The notes below the pieces were generated by a model. The model did not search any database and was not told where the DNA came from. It saw only the letters and a list, made by a program, of their open reading frames with translations. DNA of 64,000 bases from a bacterium. GTDB taxonomy: Bacteria > Elusimicrobiota > Elusimicrobia > Elusimicrobiales > UBA9959. The position numbers and the translations under genes are program-made. Of the stretch, positions 26,841 to 35,401 are shown in pieces (the first letter of the stretch is position 1; the number at the start of each line of letters is the position of its first letter). The stretch lies in the NCBI GenBank assembly GCA_021789695.1, contig JAJYJH010000001.1, forward strand, positions 124,001 to 188,000, written 5' to 3'.

Positions 26841-27413
26841 ATGGAAGAAAAAATAGCCTCGGCCATAGAACAGCACCGTGCGGCCGCCGCCGCGTTCGCC
26901 GCTGACCATTCCGCGATCGGGCCGATAGCGGAACTGATATCAGGGACGGTCCTGGCCGGAGGCAAGATATTGGTTTGCGGCAACGGTGGCTCCGCCTCCG
27001 ACAGCCAGCATATAGCCGGGGAGCTGGTAGGGCGCTTCAAGAAGGAGCGCCGCGCGATAGCTGCCATCGCCCTTACGGCCGACACCTCCGTCCTGACATG
27101 CCTGGGCAACGATTACGGCTACGAGAGCGTTTTTGAGCGCCAGGTGGAGGCGCTGGGACGCGAAGGCGACCTGCTGATAGCCATCTCCACATCCGGCTCC
27201 AGCCCCAACGTCCTTAGGGCCGCGGCGAAGGCTAGGGCGCTCGGGATGCGCGTGGTCGGTTTCTTCGGGCAGAAGGAAGGCTCAATACTCCCACACTGCG
27301 AGCTGGCTTTCCGCGCCCCGTCCTCGGACACTCCGCGCGTGCAGGAGATGCACATCCTGGCCGCGCATATCATCTGCGGCCTGGTAGAGGATGCCGTCTC
27401 TGCCGCCTCCTGA
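26841..27413 (+). CDS. gmhA: Sedoheptulose 7-phosphate isomerase
   Basis: GmhA makes D-glycero-D-manno-heptose 7-phosphate, the first step to ADP-heptose for lipopolysaccharide. The 190-residue SIS-domain protein has CGNGGSASDSQHIAGELVGRF with a zinc His, ISTSGSSPNV for phosphate binding and EMHILAAHIICG at the C-terminus. It starts 3 bp after pyrH. Its presence inside the pyrH-frr block is unusual and implies heptose-containing LPS or a heptose glycan. Confidence 0.92.
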   Translation: MEEKIASAIEQHRAAAAAFAADHSAIGPIAELISGTVLAGGKILVCGNGGSASDSQHIAGELVGRFKKERRAIAAIALTADTSVLTCLGNDYGYESVFERQVEALGREGDLLIAISTSGSSPNVLRAAAKARALGMRVVGFFGQKEGSILPHCELAFRAPSSDTPRVQEMHILAAHIICGLVEDAVSAAS

Positions 27414-27439
27414 CCCCGCCGCCCGATATTTAATATAAT
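27410..27439 (+). promoter_or_regulatory. Promoter of frr
   Basis: CTGACC (27410-27415), an 18-nt spacer and TATAAT (27434-27439). The -35 overlaps the gmhA stop codon. The leader of about 40 nt holds GGAGGAG. Confidence 0.55.
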
Positions 27440-27484
27440 CAAAAGCGTGCCGGCGTCGCTTCGCCTGGCACAGGAGGAGCGTTT

Positions 27485-28054
27485 ATGGCTGAGTTTTCCG
27501 TGGCGGACGTGCTTTCCGAAGCCGAGATGGAGATGATGGACAAGTTCGACAGGCTCAAGCGGGACTTCACCTCGCTGCGCACCGGCAGGGCCAATCCGCA
27601 GCTGCTGGACAACGTGCAGGTGGAATACTACGGCTCCCGCGTCCCCCTCAAGCAGGTGGCCGCCGTCTCCATCCCGGAGCCGCGCACGCTGGAGGTCCGC
27701 CCGTGGGACGCCGGCGCCGCCGACTCCGTGGAGGCCGAGCTGCGCAAGATAGATTTTGGCTCCTCGCCCAGCCGCAACGGCAACGTCATCCGCATAAACC
27801 TCCCCCCCATGACGGAGGACCAGCGCAAGAAGATGGTGAAGGTCGTGCACAGCATGGGCGAGGATTCCCGCGTGCAGATGCGCAACATCCGCCGCGACAC
27901 CCTGGAAAAGGTGAAGAAGGCGCAGAAATCCGGGGAGATTTCCGAGGATGACGCGAAGCGCCACGAGGAGTCGGTGCAGAAGCTGACGGACTCCTATGTG
28001 AAGAACGTGGACGACGCCGTGGCTTCCAAGGAGAAGGAACTGCTGACCGTCTGA
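27485..28054 (+). CDS. frr: Ribosome recycling factor
   Basis: RRF splits post-termination ribosomes with EF-G. The 189-residue protein has FTSLRTGRANPQLLDNVQVEYYG, INLPPMTEDQRKKMVKVVHSMGED and RNIRRDTLEKVKKAQKSGEISEDD, all family hallmarks. An excellent Shine-Dalgarno (AGGAGGAG) precedes the ATG. Confidence 0.97.
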   Translation: MAEFSVADVLSEAEMEMMDKFDRLKRDFTSLRTGRANPQLLDNVQVEYYGSRVPLKQVAAVSIPEPRTLEVRPWDAGAADSVEAELRKIDFGSSPSRNGNVIRINLPPMTEDQRKKMVKVVHSMGEDSRVQMRNIRRDTLEKVKKAQKSGEISEDDAKRHEESVQKLTDSYVKNVDDAVASKEKELLTV

Positions 28055-28059
28055 GCCCG

Positions 28060-28764
28060 ATGCCCGCCGACCAGAGACCGGACCCAGCGCGCATACCCGC
28101 CCATGTGGCCGTCATCATGGACGGCAACCGCCGCTGGGCCAGGAAGCGCGGCCTGCCGGCGATAGCCGGCCACAAGGCCGGGGTGGATTCTGTCCACGCA
28201 GTAGTGCGCTGCGCCAGCCGCGCCGGGATCAAGGTCCTGACCATCTACGCCTTCTCCACCGAGAACTGGAACCGCTCCAAGCTGGAGGTCAGGGCGCTGA
28301 TGTTCCTGCTGGAGAGGACGATAGCTGCATATACCGAGGAACTGGCGCGGGAGAACGTACGGCTGGTCTTCAGCGGCCGCACGGAACAGATGCCGGGGCC
28401 TGTGCGCAGGGTGATGGACTCGGCCGTGGAGCGCTTGAAGGACAACACCGGGATGGTGCTCAACATAGCGCTCAACTACGGGGGACGCCAGGAGATACTG
28501 GACGCGGTCAACAAGGCGTTGGCCGCCGGCCTGAGGGACGTCGGCGAGAAAGCGTTTTCGGCCCTGCTCTATTCCCCAGACCTGCCGGATCCCGACCTGC
28601 TGATACGCACTTCCGGAGAAATGCGCATCTCCAATTTCCTGCTGTGGCAGACCGCTTACAGTGAATTCTACGTGACGCCGACGCTCTGGCCGGATTTTCG
28701 CGAGGAAGAGTTCCGGAAAGCCCTGCTGGAATACCAGGCCAGGGAGCGAAGGAGAGGAAAATAA
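28060..28764 (+). CDS. uppS: Undecaprenyl diphosphate synthase
   Basis: UppS makes the C55 lipid carrier by cis-condensing isopentenyl units. The 234-residue protein has VAVIMDGNRRWARKRG (catalytic Asp), YAFSTENWNRS and DLLIRTSGEMRISNFLLWQ with the substrate-binding Arg. It starts 5 bp after frr. Confidence 0.97.
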   Translation: MPADQRPDPARIPAHVAVIMDGNRRWARKRGLPAIAGHKAGVDSVHAVVRCASRAGIKVLTIYAFSTENWNRSKLEVRALMFLLERTIAAYTEELARENVRLVFSGRTEQMPGPVRRVMDSAVERLKDNTGMVLNIALNYGGRQEILDAVNKALAAGLRDVGEKAFSALLYSPDLPDPDLLIRTSGEMRISNFLLWQTAYSEFYVTPTLWPDFREEEFRKALLEYQARERRRGK

Positions 28765-29573
28765 TGCTGCTGCCCCGCGTGCTCACCGCCCTGTTCGGGA
28801 TACCCGTGGTTCTGCTGCTGGTAAAGGCCGGAGGTCCCGCCTACGCCATCTTCATCTTCACGGTTATTGCGGTATCGCTCTACGAGTACGCCACGCTGAT
28901 GAAACTCGGCTCCAAACCGGTGCGCGCGCCGGCGCTATACCTGTTCGGACTGCTGCTGCCCGCAGCGCTCTACTTCGACCGCTTCGGCGCCGTTCAGCCT
29001 GGCCCGGACAATTTTTCCGGTTTCTTCATAGCGCTGTCGGTCATCGGCGTCATGACCTGGGAACTCTTCTCTTCGCGCAAGTACATAGAGAGGATAGGCC
29101 TGACCCTGATGGGGATATTCCTGGTCTCGTGGTGTCTGTCTTACCTGGTGGCCCTGCGCGACGTGCGCCCGGCCGGCCTGTGGCTGACCCTGATGTTGAT
29201 AATAACGGTCTGGGTCATGGATACCTCCGCTTATTTTTTCGGCCGTTCGCTCGGCCGCCGGCAGCTCTCCTCCATCAGCCCGAAGAAGACCTGGGAGGGC
29301 GCGGCCGCCGGCTTCATAGCGGCCGTCCTGACGGCCTGGGCTATAAGCAGGTTTTCCGGAGCCTTCCCCCCGGCCTTCGCCGCCGGAGCCGGCGTGTTGA
29401 TAGGCGTCTTCGGCCAGGTTTCCGACATTGCCGAGTCCATGCTTAAGCGCGCCGTCGGGGCCAAGGATTCCTCCTCGCTGTTGCCGGGCCACGGGGGCAT
29501 GCTGGACCGCTTCGACTCCTACATCTTCCTCGCGCCGGTCATTTACTACTATTCCGTGCTGGTGCTCAAATGA
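28764..29573 (+). CDS. cdsA: Phosphatidate cytidylyltransferase
   Basis: CdsA makes CDP-diacylglycerol for phospholipids. The 269-residue inner-membrane protein has about seven to eight hydrophobic segments and the signature SPKKTWEGAAAGF plus GHGGMLDRFDSYIF. The ATG at 28764 shares one base with the uppS stop, and the stop overlaps the dxr start as ATGA. Confidence 0.96.
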   Translation: MLLPRVLTALFGIPVVLLLVKAGGPAYAIFIFTVIAVSLYEYATLMKLGSKPVRAPALYLFGLLLPAALYFDRFGAVQPGPDNFSGFFIALSVIGVMTWELFSSRKYIERIGLTLMGIFLVSWCLSYLVALRDVRPAGLWLTLMLIITVWVMDTSAYFFGRSLGRRQLSSISPKKTWEGAAAGFIAAVLTAWAISRFSGAFPPAFAAGAGVLIGVFGQVSDIAESMLKRAVGAKDSSSLLPGHGGMLDRFDSYIFLAPVIYYYSVLVLK

Positions 29574-30745
29574 AAAGCGTAGTCATCCTCGGTTCCACAG
29601 GCTCAATCGGGGTCAACGCTATAAAGTCCGTGCGCAAGCTGGGCCGCGGCTGGCGCGTCTCCGGCCTGGCGGCCAACTCTAACGTGAAAGCTCTGCTGGC
29701 CCAGGCCAGGCAGGTCAGGGCGGCCTTCGTCTCAGTTTTCGAATACGAGGCCTGGAAGGAACTAAAGGCGGCTGCTCCGCGCGGCGTCAGGGTGCTCCCC
29801 CCGGGAGTGGAAGGCCTGGCCGAGATGGCTTCGCTCCAGGAGGCGGACATCGTCCTGAACTCGGTCACCGGGGCCGTAGGCTTCGCGCCGCTGCTCGCGG
29901 CCATCCGCGCCTCGAAGCACGTGGCGCTGGCCAATAAGGAGCCGATGGTGATGGCGGGCGGCCTGCTGATGAAGGAGGCCGAGCGCTGGCAGGCCAGGAT
30001 TATCCCGGTGGATTCGGAGCCTTCGGCCATCTTCCAGTGCCTTTCCGGGGTTAAGCCCGGCTGCTACGACGAGGCCGTCTCGCGCGTTCTCCTTACCGCC
30101 TCCGGCGGGCCGTTCTATGCCGGCAAAGGCTCCCTCGCCGCGGTGACGCCGGCGCAGGCCCTGAAACACCCGCGCTGGAGCATGGGCCCGAAGATAACGG
30201 TGGATTCCTCCACCCTGATGAACAAAGGCCTTGAGGCCATCGAGATCATGAACCTCTTTTCGGTGCCGATAAAGAAGGTCCAGGTGCTGGTGCACCCGCA
30301 GTCCGTAGTGCATTCCGGCGTGGAGTTCAGGGACGGCTCGGTGCTGGCGCAGCTCTCCTGGCCGGACATGAAACTGCCGATACAGTACGCGCTCACCTGG
30401 CCAGACCGCGCGCCTTCGCTGGCGGAGCCCCTGGACTTCTTCAAACTGGCCCGCCTCGACTTCTTCAGGCCGGATTTCCGCAGGTTCCCGTGCCTGGAGC
30501 TGGCCTTCGAGGCGGCGCGCGCTGGCGGCATCCGTCCGGCCGCGCTGAATGCGGCCAACGAAGTGGCCGTGGAGCGTTTCATCTCCGGGCGCCTGCGCTT
30601 CAACGGTATCCCGGCGGTGGTGGAGAAGGTGCTGGCCGCCTGCCGCGGCGGCTCAGAAAGACTTACGCTCTCCGGCGCGGTAGAGGCCGACGCCTGGGCG
30701 CGCCAGAAGGCGGCTGCAGTCGCCGAAACAGTGGGAAAGAGGTAA
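29570..30745 (+). CDS. dxr: 1-deoxy-D-xylulose 5-phosphate reductoisomerase
   Basis: Dxr makes MEP, the second step of the MEP isoprenoid pathway. The 391-residue protein has the NADPH motif LGSTGSIG, ANKE at 121-124 and the metal-binding DSE at 148-150, followed by MGPKITVDSSTLMNKGLE and HPQSVVHSGVEF. Odd points are Pro151 right after DSE, where almost all family members have His (E. coli His153), EPM instead of ESL after ANK, and Gly instead of Met in HSGVEF. Overall length and motifs still argue for a working enzyme. Confidence 0.93.
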   Translation: MKSVVILGSTGSIGVNAIKSVRKLGRGWRVSGLAANSNVKALLAQARQVRAAFVSVFEYEAWKELKAAAPRGVRVLPPGVEGLAEMASLQEADIVLNSVTGAVGFAPLLAAIRASKHVALANKEPMVMAGGLLMKEAERWQARIIPVDSEPSAIFQCLSGVKPGCYDEAVSRVLLTASGGPFYAGKGSLAAVTPAQALKHPRWSMGPKITVDSSTLMNKGLEAIEIMNLFSVPIKKVQVLVHPQSVVHSGVEFRDGSVLAQLSWPDMKLPIQYALTWPDRAPSLAEPLDFFKLARLDFFRPDFRRFPCLELAFEAARAGGIRPAALNAANEVAVERFISGRLRFNGIPAVVEKVLAACRGGSERLTLSGAVEADAWARQKAAAVAETVGKR

Positions 30746-30747
30746 AG

Positions 30748-31824
30748 ATGCTGATATCAATAATCGCGGTGCTGTTCACGTTCGGGCTAGTTATCTTCAT
30801 ACACGAGTTCGGCCATTTCCTGGTCTGCCGCCTCACAGGCATAAGGGTCGACGCCTTCTCATTCGGCTTCGGCCCCGAGCTCTACGGCCGTACCGCGGGT
30901 CCCACCAGGTATTCGCTGCGCGCCATACCGCTGGGAGGCTACGTGAAGCCGGCCGGAGAGAACCTGGAGGACCTGTCCGGCGCTCCGGACGAGTATTTCG
31001 CCAAACCTTGGTACACAAGGCTTGGCGTCGTCTTCGCCGGACCCGTCATGAACTATTTGCTGGCACTCGTTCTCTTCTCCGGGGTCATATTGCTGGCAGG
31101 CGAGCCGCGTCCTTCCAACCTGCCGGTAATAGGAGAGATTACGCAGGGCTACCCGGCGCAGCAGGCCGGGCTCAGGAACGGGGACCGCGTGCTGAGCGTG
31201 GACGGCGCGGTGGTGGATAGCTGGACCGGGATGGCGGAGATAATCCACGCCAGGCCGGGAAAGGACGTTACGATAGAGTACGAACGCTCCGGGGCCAAGG
31301 CCCAGGTCAAACTGCGCGCCCGCACGTCCCCGGACGGCTCCGGCTACGGCGTGGTCGGCATCGGGCCCGGAGTGGACTATGTCCGGGTGCCGTTCTTCAA
31401 GGGCCTCAGAATGGGGGCCTACCAGTGCTGGTACTGGACGGCTTTCACGGTCAAGACCCTGGCGGAGAACATCCACAAGCACGAGAAGCCGGACCTGGCC
31501 GGCCCTATCGGGATAGTCAACATCGTCAGCAGGGCGGCCCATACCGGAAAGGCGGACTTCTTCTTCCTGTTGGGGCTTATCTCGGTGGCGGTAGGCTTCT
31601 TCAACCTGCTCCCGATCCCCCTCCTCGACGGCGGCTGGGCGGCGGTCTATCTCTTCGAGGGGATTTCCCGGCGCAAGCTGACTGAGAACGCGATGAAGTA
31701 CGTCAACGGGGCCGGCATGGCGCTGCTGCTGAGCATTCTGATCTTCGCCACCTACAACGATATATCGCATATAGCCGCCTCGCGCGCCGCAAAAAGGGCG
31801 GCCGCCGTGCAGGCGCAGGAGTGA
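30748..31824 (+). CDS. rseP: Site-2 membrane metalloprotease RseP
   Basis: RseP is an intramembrane zinc protease that cuts membrane anti-sigma factors. The 358-residue protein has the zinc motif HEFGH (residues 19-23, in VIFIHEFGHFLVCR), one PDZ domain (NLPVIGEITQGYPAQQAGLRNGDRVLSVDG) and the C-terminal active-site motif NLLPIPLLDGG. The ATG at 30748 follows dxr by 2 bp; a longer upstream ORF is rejected as it overlaps dxr. Confidence 0.94.
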   Translation: MLISIIAVLFTFGLVIFIHEFGHFLVCRLTGIRVDAFSFGFGPELYGRTAGPTRYSLRAIPLGGYVKPAGENLEDLSGAPDEYFAKPWYTRLGVVFAGPVMNYLLALVLFSGVILLAGEPRPSNLPVIGEITQGYPAQQAGLRNGDRVLSVDGAVVDSWTGMAEIIHARPGKDVTIEYERSGAKAQVKLRARTSPDGSGYGVVGIGPGVDYVRVPFFKGLRMGAYQCWYWTAFTVKTLAENIHKHEKPDLAGPIGIVNIVSRAAHTGKADFFFLLGLISVAVGFFNLLPIPLLDGGWAAVYLFEGISRRKLTENAMKYVNGAGMALLLSILIFATYNDISHIAASRAAKRAAAVQAQE

Positions 31825-31828
31825 TAGC

Positions 31829-32929
31829 ATGGCCTGCTCCTGTCACGGCAAAGCTCAGATTACCCGCAAGGTGCGGGTGGGCCGTTTCTTTATAGGCGGC
31901 GACAGCCCGGTCTCGGTGCAGTCCATGTGCAATACCGACACCCGCGACGTGAAGGCCACCGTCGATCAGATACGGCGCCTCGAGGACGCGGGTTGCGAGA
32001 TTATCCGCGTGGCAGTGCCGGATATGCAGGCGGCCGAGGCGCTGGGCCGCATCAGAAGCGCCATCTCCATACCGCTGGTGGCGGATATCCATTTCGACTG
32101 GCGTCTCGCCGTGGAGGCGGTCCGGCAGGGAGTGGACAAGGTCCGCATTAATCCCGGCAACATAGGCGACAAGGATAAGGTGCGCGAGGTGGTGAAGGCC
32201 TGCAAGGCGTCCGGAGTCCCGATACGGATCGGGGTCAACGCAGGCTCCCTCAAAGCGCTGAAGGACGACCCAAAGCCGCGCTGGAAGCCGTACGACTGGG
32301 CCAGGCAGATGGTCAAGGAGGCGCTCGAGGAGGTGCGGGCCCTGGAGCGCCTTGATTTCCGCGACATAGTGGTCTCGCTGAAGGCCGACGATATAGAGCG
32401 GACGCTGATGGCCAACACGCTGTTCTCCTCCAAATCCGACGTGCCGCTGCACCTCGGGGTCACCGAGGCCGGCAGTTTCCTGGCGGGCACAGTGAAGTCC
32501 TCGCTCGGCATAGGGCTGCTGCTGTCGCAGGGCATAGGCGATACGGTACGGGTTTCGCTTACCGAGGACCCTGTCATGCAGGTCCGCGCCGCCTACGAGA
32601 TCCTGAAGGCCCTGGGGCTGCGCCGCTACGGCCCGGACCTGATCTCGTGCCCTACCTGCGGCCGCTGCCAGGTGGACGTGGGCGGGGTTATACACCGGCT
32701 GGAGGACCGCATCTATTCCGACCGCGTTCTGCTGAAGAAGTCGGAGGGCATGAAAATCGCCGTGATGGGGTGCATCGTGAACGGCCCGGGCGAGGCCCGT
32801 TCCGCAGATTTCGGCGTGGCGGGCGGCAAGGGGCGCGGCGTCTGGATGGAGAACGGCAAGCAGATCAAGGTAGTGAAAGAGAGAGAGTGGGTCAATGAGA
32901 TAGTCCGCAAGATCCGCGCTTCGCGCTGA
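31829..32929 (+). CDS. ispG: 4-hydroxy-3-methylbut-2-enyl diphosphate synthase
   Basis: IspG is the [4Fe-4S] enzyme that forms HMBPP in the MEP pathway. The 366-residue protein has VQSMCNTDTRD, VADIHFDWRLA, KVRINPGNIGD and the cluster Cys CPTCGRCQVD near residue 275, with a later Cys in MGCIVNGPGEA. Its N-terminus has an extra ACSC. It starts 4 bp after rseP and closes a dxr-rseP-ispG run. Confidence 0.96.
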   Translation: MACSCHGKAQITRKVRVGRFFIGGDSPVSVQSMCNTDTRDVKATVDQIRRLEDAGCEIIRVAVPDMQAAEALGRIRSAISIPLVADIHFDWRLAVEAVRQGVDKVRINPGNIGDKDKVREVVKACKASGVPIRIGVNAGSLKALKDDPKPRWKPYDWARQMVKEALEEVRALERLDFRDIVVSLKADDIERTLMANTLFSSKSDVPLHLGVTEAGSFLAGTVKSSLGIGLLLSQGIGDTVRVSLTEDPVMQVRAAYEILKALGLRRYGPDLISCPTCGRCQVDVGGVIHRLEDRIYSDRVLLKKSEGMKIAVMGCIVNGPGEARSADFGVAGGKGRGVWMENGKQIKVVKEREWVNEIVRKIRASR

Positions 32930-33136
32930 CGCGCTCACGGCACGCGGATATTCAATGGACGACACTATTTTTTAAAGCGCCGCTTTCGTCCGCGCTTTCC
33001 CACAGGTTCCATCCCGACCGCGCCATAAAACCCTATCCGGGGCGGTGATGCCCTGCGGGCGTCTCGCTCCGCCTTTATTTGCCCCCCAGCATTTGTTAGA
33101 ATTTTCTTTGAGAGAGTTCCAGCCGCGGGAGGACCC
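32930..33136. other. 207-bp gap before the accessory catabolic cluster
   Basis: No gene is visible. A TAGAAT (33098-33103) with no good -35 lies 33 nt before the next start and could be the promoter of the cyclase gene, and GGGAGG is present. A short AT-rich run lies at the left, but I cannot support a terminator. Confidence 0.35.
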
Positions 33137-33949
33137 ATGAAACCCAACGACTTTATTGATTTACTCGACAAGGCGAGGATGTACGACCTGACGCAGCCGC
33201 TCAGCGTGCATACCCCCCCATGGCCGAGTTATATGCCGCTGCAAGTGCAGTACTTCAAGCGCATAGCCGGCGCGCACATGGGGCAGGGCGCCAACGGCCA
33301 GATCATAAAGACCTCCAACCACGTGGGGACCCACATGGACGGAGAGATACACTTCTACGGCGCCGGCCGCACCATAGGCCAGGTGCCCATGCGCGAGTGG
33401 ACCGGGCCGGCCGTGGTCGTAGACATCTCGAAGGACGTTTCCGACTACTCGCTCTACGAGCCCGAGCTGCTGATGAAGCGCGCCGACATCCGCAAGGGCG
33501 ACATCCTGATTATCAACACCGGTTACCACAAATACGCCTGGTACGAGAAGGGGGCCGACGAGGTGCGCTACTTCGTCAAGCACCCGGGACCCGGCCCGCG
33601 CTTCCACAAGTGGGCGCTCGACATGAAGTTCAAGTGGATTGGAGTGGACTGCGGCTCGGCCGACCACCCGATGAACACGATCATCCGCAACTGGCACCAG
33701 AAGTCCTTCATAGAGGCCGAGAACAAGCTGCTGGCCGACTACGGCAAGAAGTGGGACGATATGTTCCCGTTGGAAGAGTACTACCAGGTGATGCACCTGA
33801 AGCTGTTCCCGAAGCGCCTCGTGCACGCCGAGAACCTCGGAGGCGACATCGATAAACTTTCCAACAAGCGCTGCTGGCTCGGCTTCTTCCCGCTGAAGGG
33901 CATGGAGCTCGAATCCTCGATGGGGCGCGTGGTGGCCTGGACGGCCTGA
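33137..33949 (+). CDS. Cyclase-family metal-dependent amide hydrolase
   Basis: The 270-residue protein belongs to the cyclase/kynurenine-formamidase-like family (PF04199), in which manganese or zinc enzymes hydrolyse cyclic or formyl amides. The metal motif HxGTHxDxxxH is complete (H62, H66, D68, H72: NHVGTHMDGEIHF). DLTQPLSVHTPPWPSY is a typical beginning. It precedes the molybdenum hydroxylase genes, though a hairpin lies between them. The substrate is unknown; a ring-opening hydrolysis of a heterocycle is a fair guess. Confidence 0.82.
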   Translation: MKPNDFIDLLDKARMYDLTQPLSVHTPPWPSYMPLQVQYFKRIAGAHMGQGANGQIIKTSNHVGTHMDGEIHFYGAGRTIGQVPMREWTGPAVVVDISKDVSDYSLYEPELLMKRADIRKGDILIINTGYHKYAWYEKGADEVRYFVKHPGPGPRFHKWALDMKFKWIGVDCGSADHPMNTIIRNWHQKSFIEAENKLLADYGKKWDDMFPLEEYYQVMHLKLFPKRLVHAENLGGDIDKLSNKRCWLGFFPLKGMELESSMGRVVAWTA

Positions 33950-33967
33950 AGGCGGGCGGAGGTCGCA

Positions 33968-33999
33968 GGCCGGGAGCGAGCCTCCCGGCCCGGCTTTTT
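33968..33999 (+). terminator. Hairpin after the cyclase gene
   Basis: GGCCGGGAG (33968-33976) and CTCCCGGCC (33982-33990) form a 9-bp stem with a 5-nt loop, followed by CGGCTTTTT. An alternative 6-bp stem ends exactly at the T run. It would separate or tune expression of the hydroxylase genes. Confidence 0.6.
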
Positions 34000-34023
34000 A
34001 GAGGGTAAGCGGAGGGTGAAATA

Positions 34024-34917
34024 ATGCCGATAACAGCTGAGTTTGAGTACGTAAAGCCTAGGGGCATGGAGGAGGCTCTCCATGTCTTTTCGCTTTACAA
34101 GGAAAAGGCGCGGGCTCTGGCCGGGGGCACGGACTTGCTGGTCCATCTCAAGGAGGGTCTGGCGAGCCCTGAGGTCGTGGTAGACCTTAAGGGAATAGAC
34201 GAGCTCGGGGGCCTGTCGTTCTCCGGCGGTGCGCTCCGGATAGGCGCGCTGACCACCTTCGCCGCCCTGATAGAGTCCGCGGCGGTGAAAAAGAATTTCC
34301 CCGTCCTTTGGGAGGCCGCCCTAACCGTGGCCTCCACCGGCGTGAGGAACCGGGCCACCGTGGCAGGCAACATCTGCTCCGCGGTCCCATCCGCGGACTC
34401 GGCTCCCGCCCTGGCCCTCTACGAAGCGGAGGTGCTGGTCGCCGGCCTGAAGGGCGGGAGGCGTATCCCGATAGGCGAGTGGTTCACCGGTCCCAAACGC
34501 ACCGCGCGCGCTCCGGAGGAACTGGTCACTGCCGTCGAGCTAAAAGTCCCCGGCAAAAAGCACGGCGGCTGCTACATGAAGCTTTCGCGCTACGAGGGCG
34601 AGGACCTGGCGCAGGGCGGCATAGCCGCCCTGGTCCTGCCGGACAACACCTACCGCGTGGCGGCCTGCGCGCTGGGGCCGGTACCGGGCCGCTGTCCCCG
34701 GACCGAAGCGGCGCTTAACGGCGGCAAGCTCTCCCCAAAGGTCCTGGAGAAGGCCAGGGAGGCCCTGCTGGCCGAGATAGCGCCCATCAGCGATATCCGC
34801 TCCTCCAGGGAATACCGCCTGCACATGGCGCAGGTCATGCTGGAGCGCTCGCTGCAGAACGCCGTTTCCCGTCTTTTCGGCAAGGGCCCGAAGTACGGCA
34901 CGGCCAATATCTGCTGA
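34024..34917 (+). CDS. Xanthine-dehydrogenase-family FAD-binding subunit
   Basis: This is the medium (FAD) subunit of a three-subunit molybdenum hydroxylase. The 297-residue protein has AGGTDLLVHL (FAD/PP-loop) near residue 38 and ATVAGNICSAVPSAD, the second conserved FAD motif, around 115. It contains a CO dehydrogenase-type C-terminal FAD domain. The gene order FAD-[2Fe-2S]-Mo is common. GGAGGGTGA gives a strong ribosome site. The substrate is not given by the sequence. Confidence 0.9.
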   Translation: MPITAEFEYVKPRGMEEALHVFSLYKEKARALAGGTDLLVHLKEGLASPEVVVDLKGIDELGGLSFSGGALRIGALTTFAALIESAAVKKNFPVLWEAALTVASTGVRNRATVAGNICSAVPSADSAPALALYEAEVLVAGLKGGRRIPIGEWFTGPKRTARAPEELVTAVELKVPGKKHGGCYMKLSRYEGEDLAQGGIAALVLPDNTYRVAACALGPVPGRCPRTEAALNGGKLSPKVLEKAREALLAEIAPISDIRSSREYRLHMAQVMLERSLQNAVSRLFGKGPKYGTANIC

Positions 34918-34930
34918 ACGGAGCCGACTA

Positions 34931-35401
34931 ATGAAGAACCACAACATCACATTCAAACTTAACGGGGAGGCGGTCTCGCTGTCCGTGGCCCCCAACGACG
35001 TGCTTCTGGACGTGCTGCGCGGCAGGCTGGGGATAAAGAGCCCCAAGGTCGGCTGCGACCGCGGCGACTGCGGGACCTGCACCGTGCTGCTGAACGGCAG
35101 GACGGTACGCTCGTGCCTGGCGCTGGCCGTGGAGGCCGACGGCGCCGAGATAGTGACCCTCGAGGGCGCCAATACCACCCGCGAATGGACCAGGAAGCTG
35201 CAGGCCAGGTTCCACTCTAAGAACGCCTTCCAGTGCGGCTTCTGCGCGCCAGGGGTGATACTCTCCGCGACCGAGCTGCTGGAGAAGAACGCAAAGCCCT
35301 CTTCCCACGACATTAAGGAGGCCATCGCGGGCAATCTCTGCCGCTGCACCGGGTACGAGCCCATCGTGGAAGCCATCTCCGAGACTGCGAAAGGGAAATG
35401 A
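34931..35401 (+). CDS. Xanthine-dehydrogenase-family [2Fe-2S] subunit
   Basis: This is the small electron-transfer subunit. The 156-residue protein has the plant-ferredoxin cluster GCDRGDCGTC (C42, C47, C50) plus C62, and the second cluster motif QCGFCAPG with NLCRCTGY. It starts 13 bp after the FAD subunit gene, and its stop overlaps the next start as ATGA. Confidence 0.95.
   Translation: MKNHNITFKLNGEAVSLSVAPNDVLLDVLRGRLGIKSPKVGCDRGDCGTCTVLLNGRTVRSCLALAVEADGAEIVTLEGANTTREWTRKLQARFHSKNAFQCGFCAPGVILSATELLEKNAKPSSHDIKEAIAGNLCRCTGYEPIVEAISETAKGK

Noticed and set aside
32965-33171. 68-residue minus-strand frame in the gap before the cyclase gene
   Set aside because: No ribosome site, no family resemblance, and it runs into the start of the cyclase gene.
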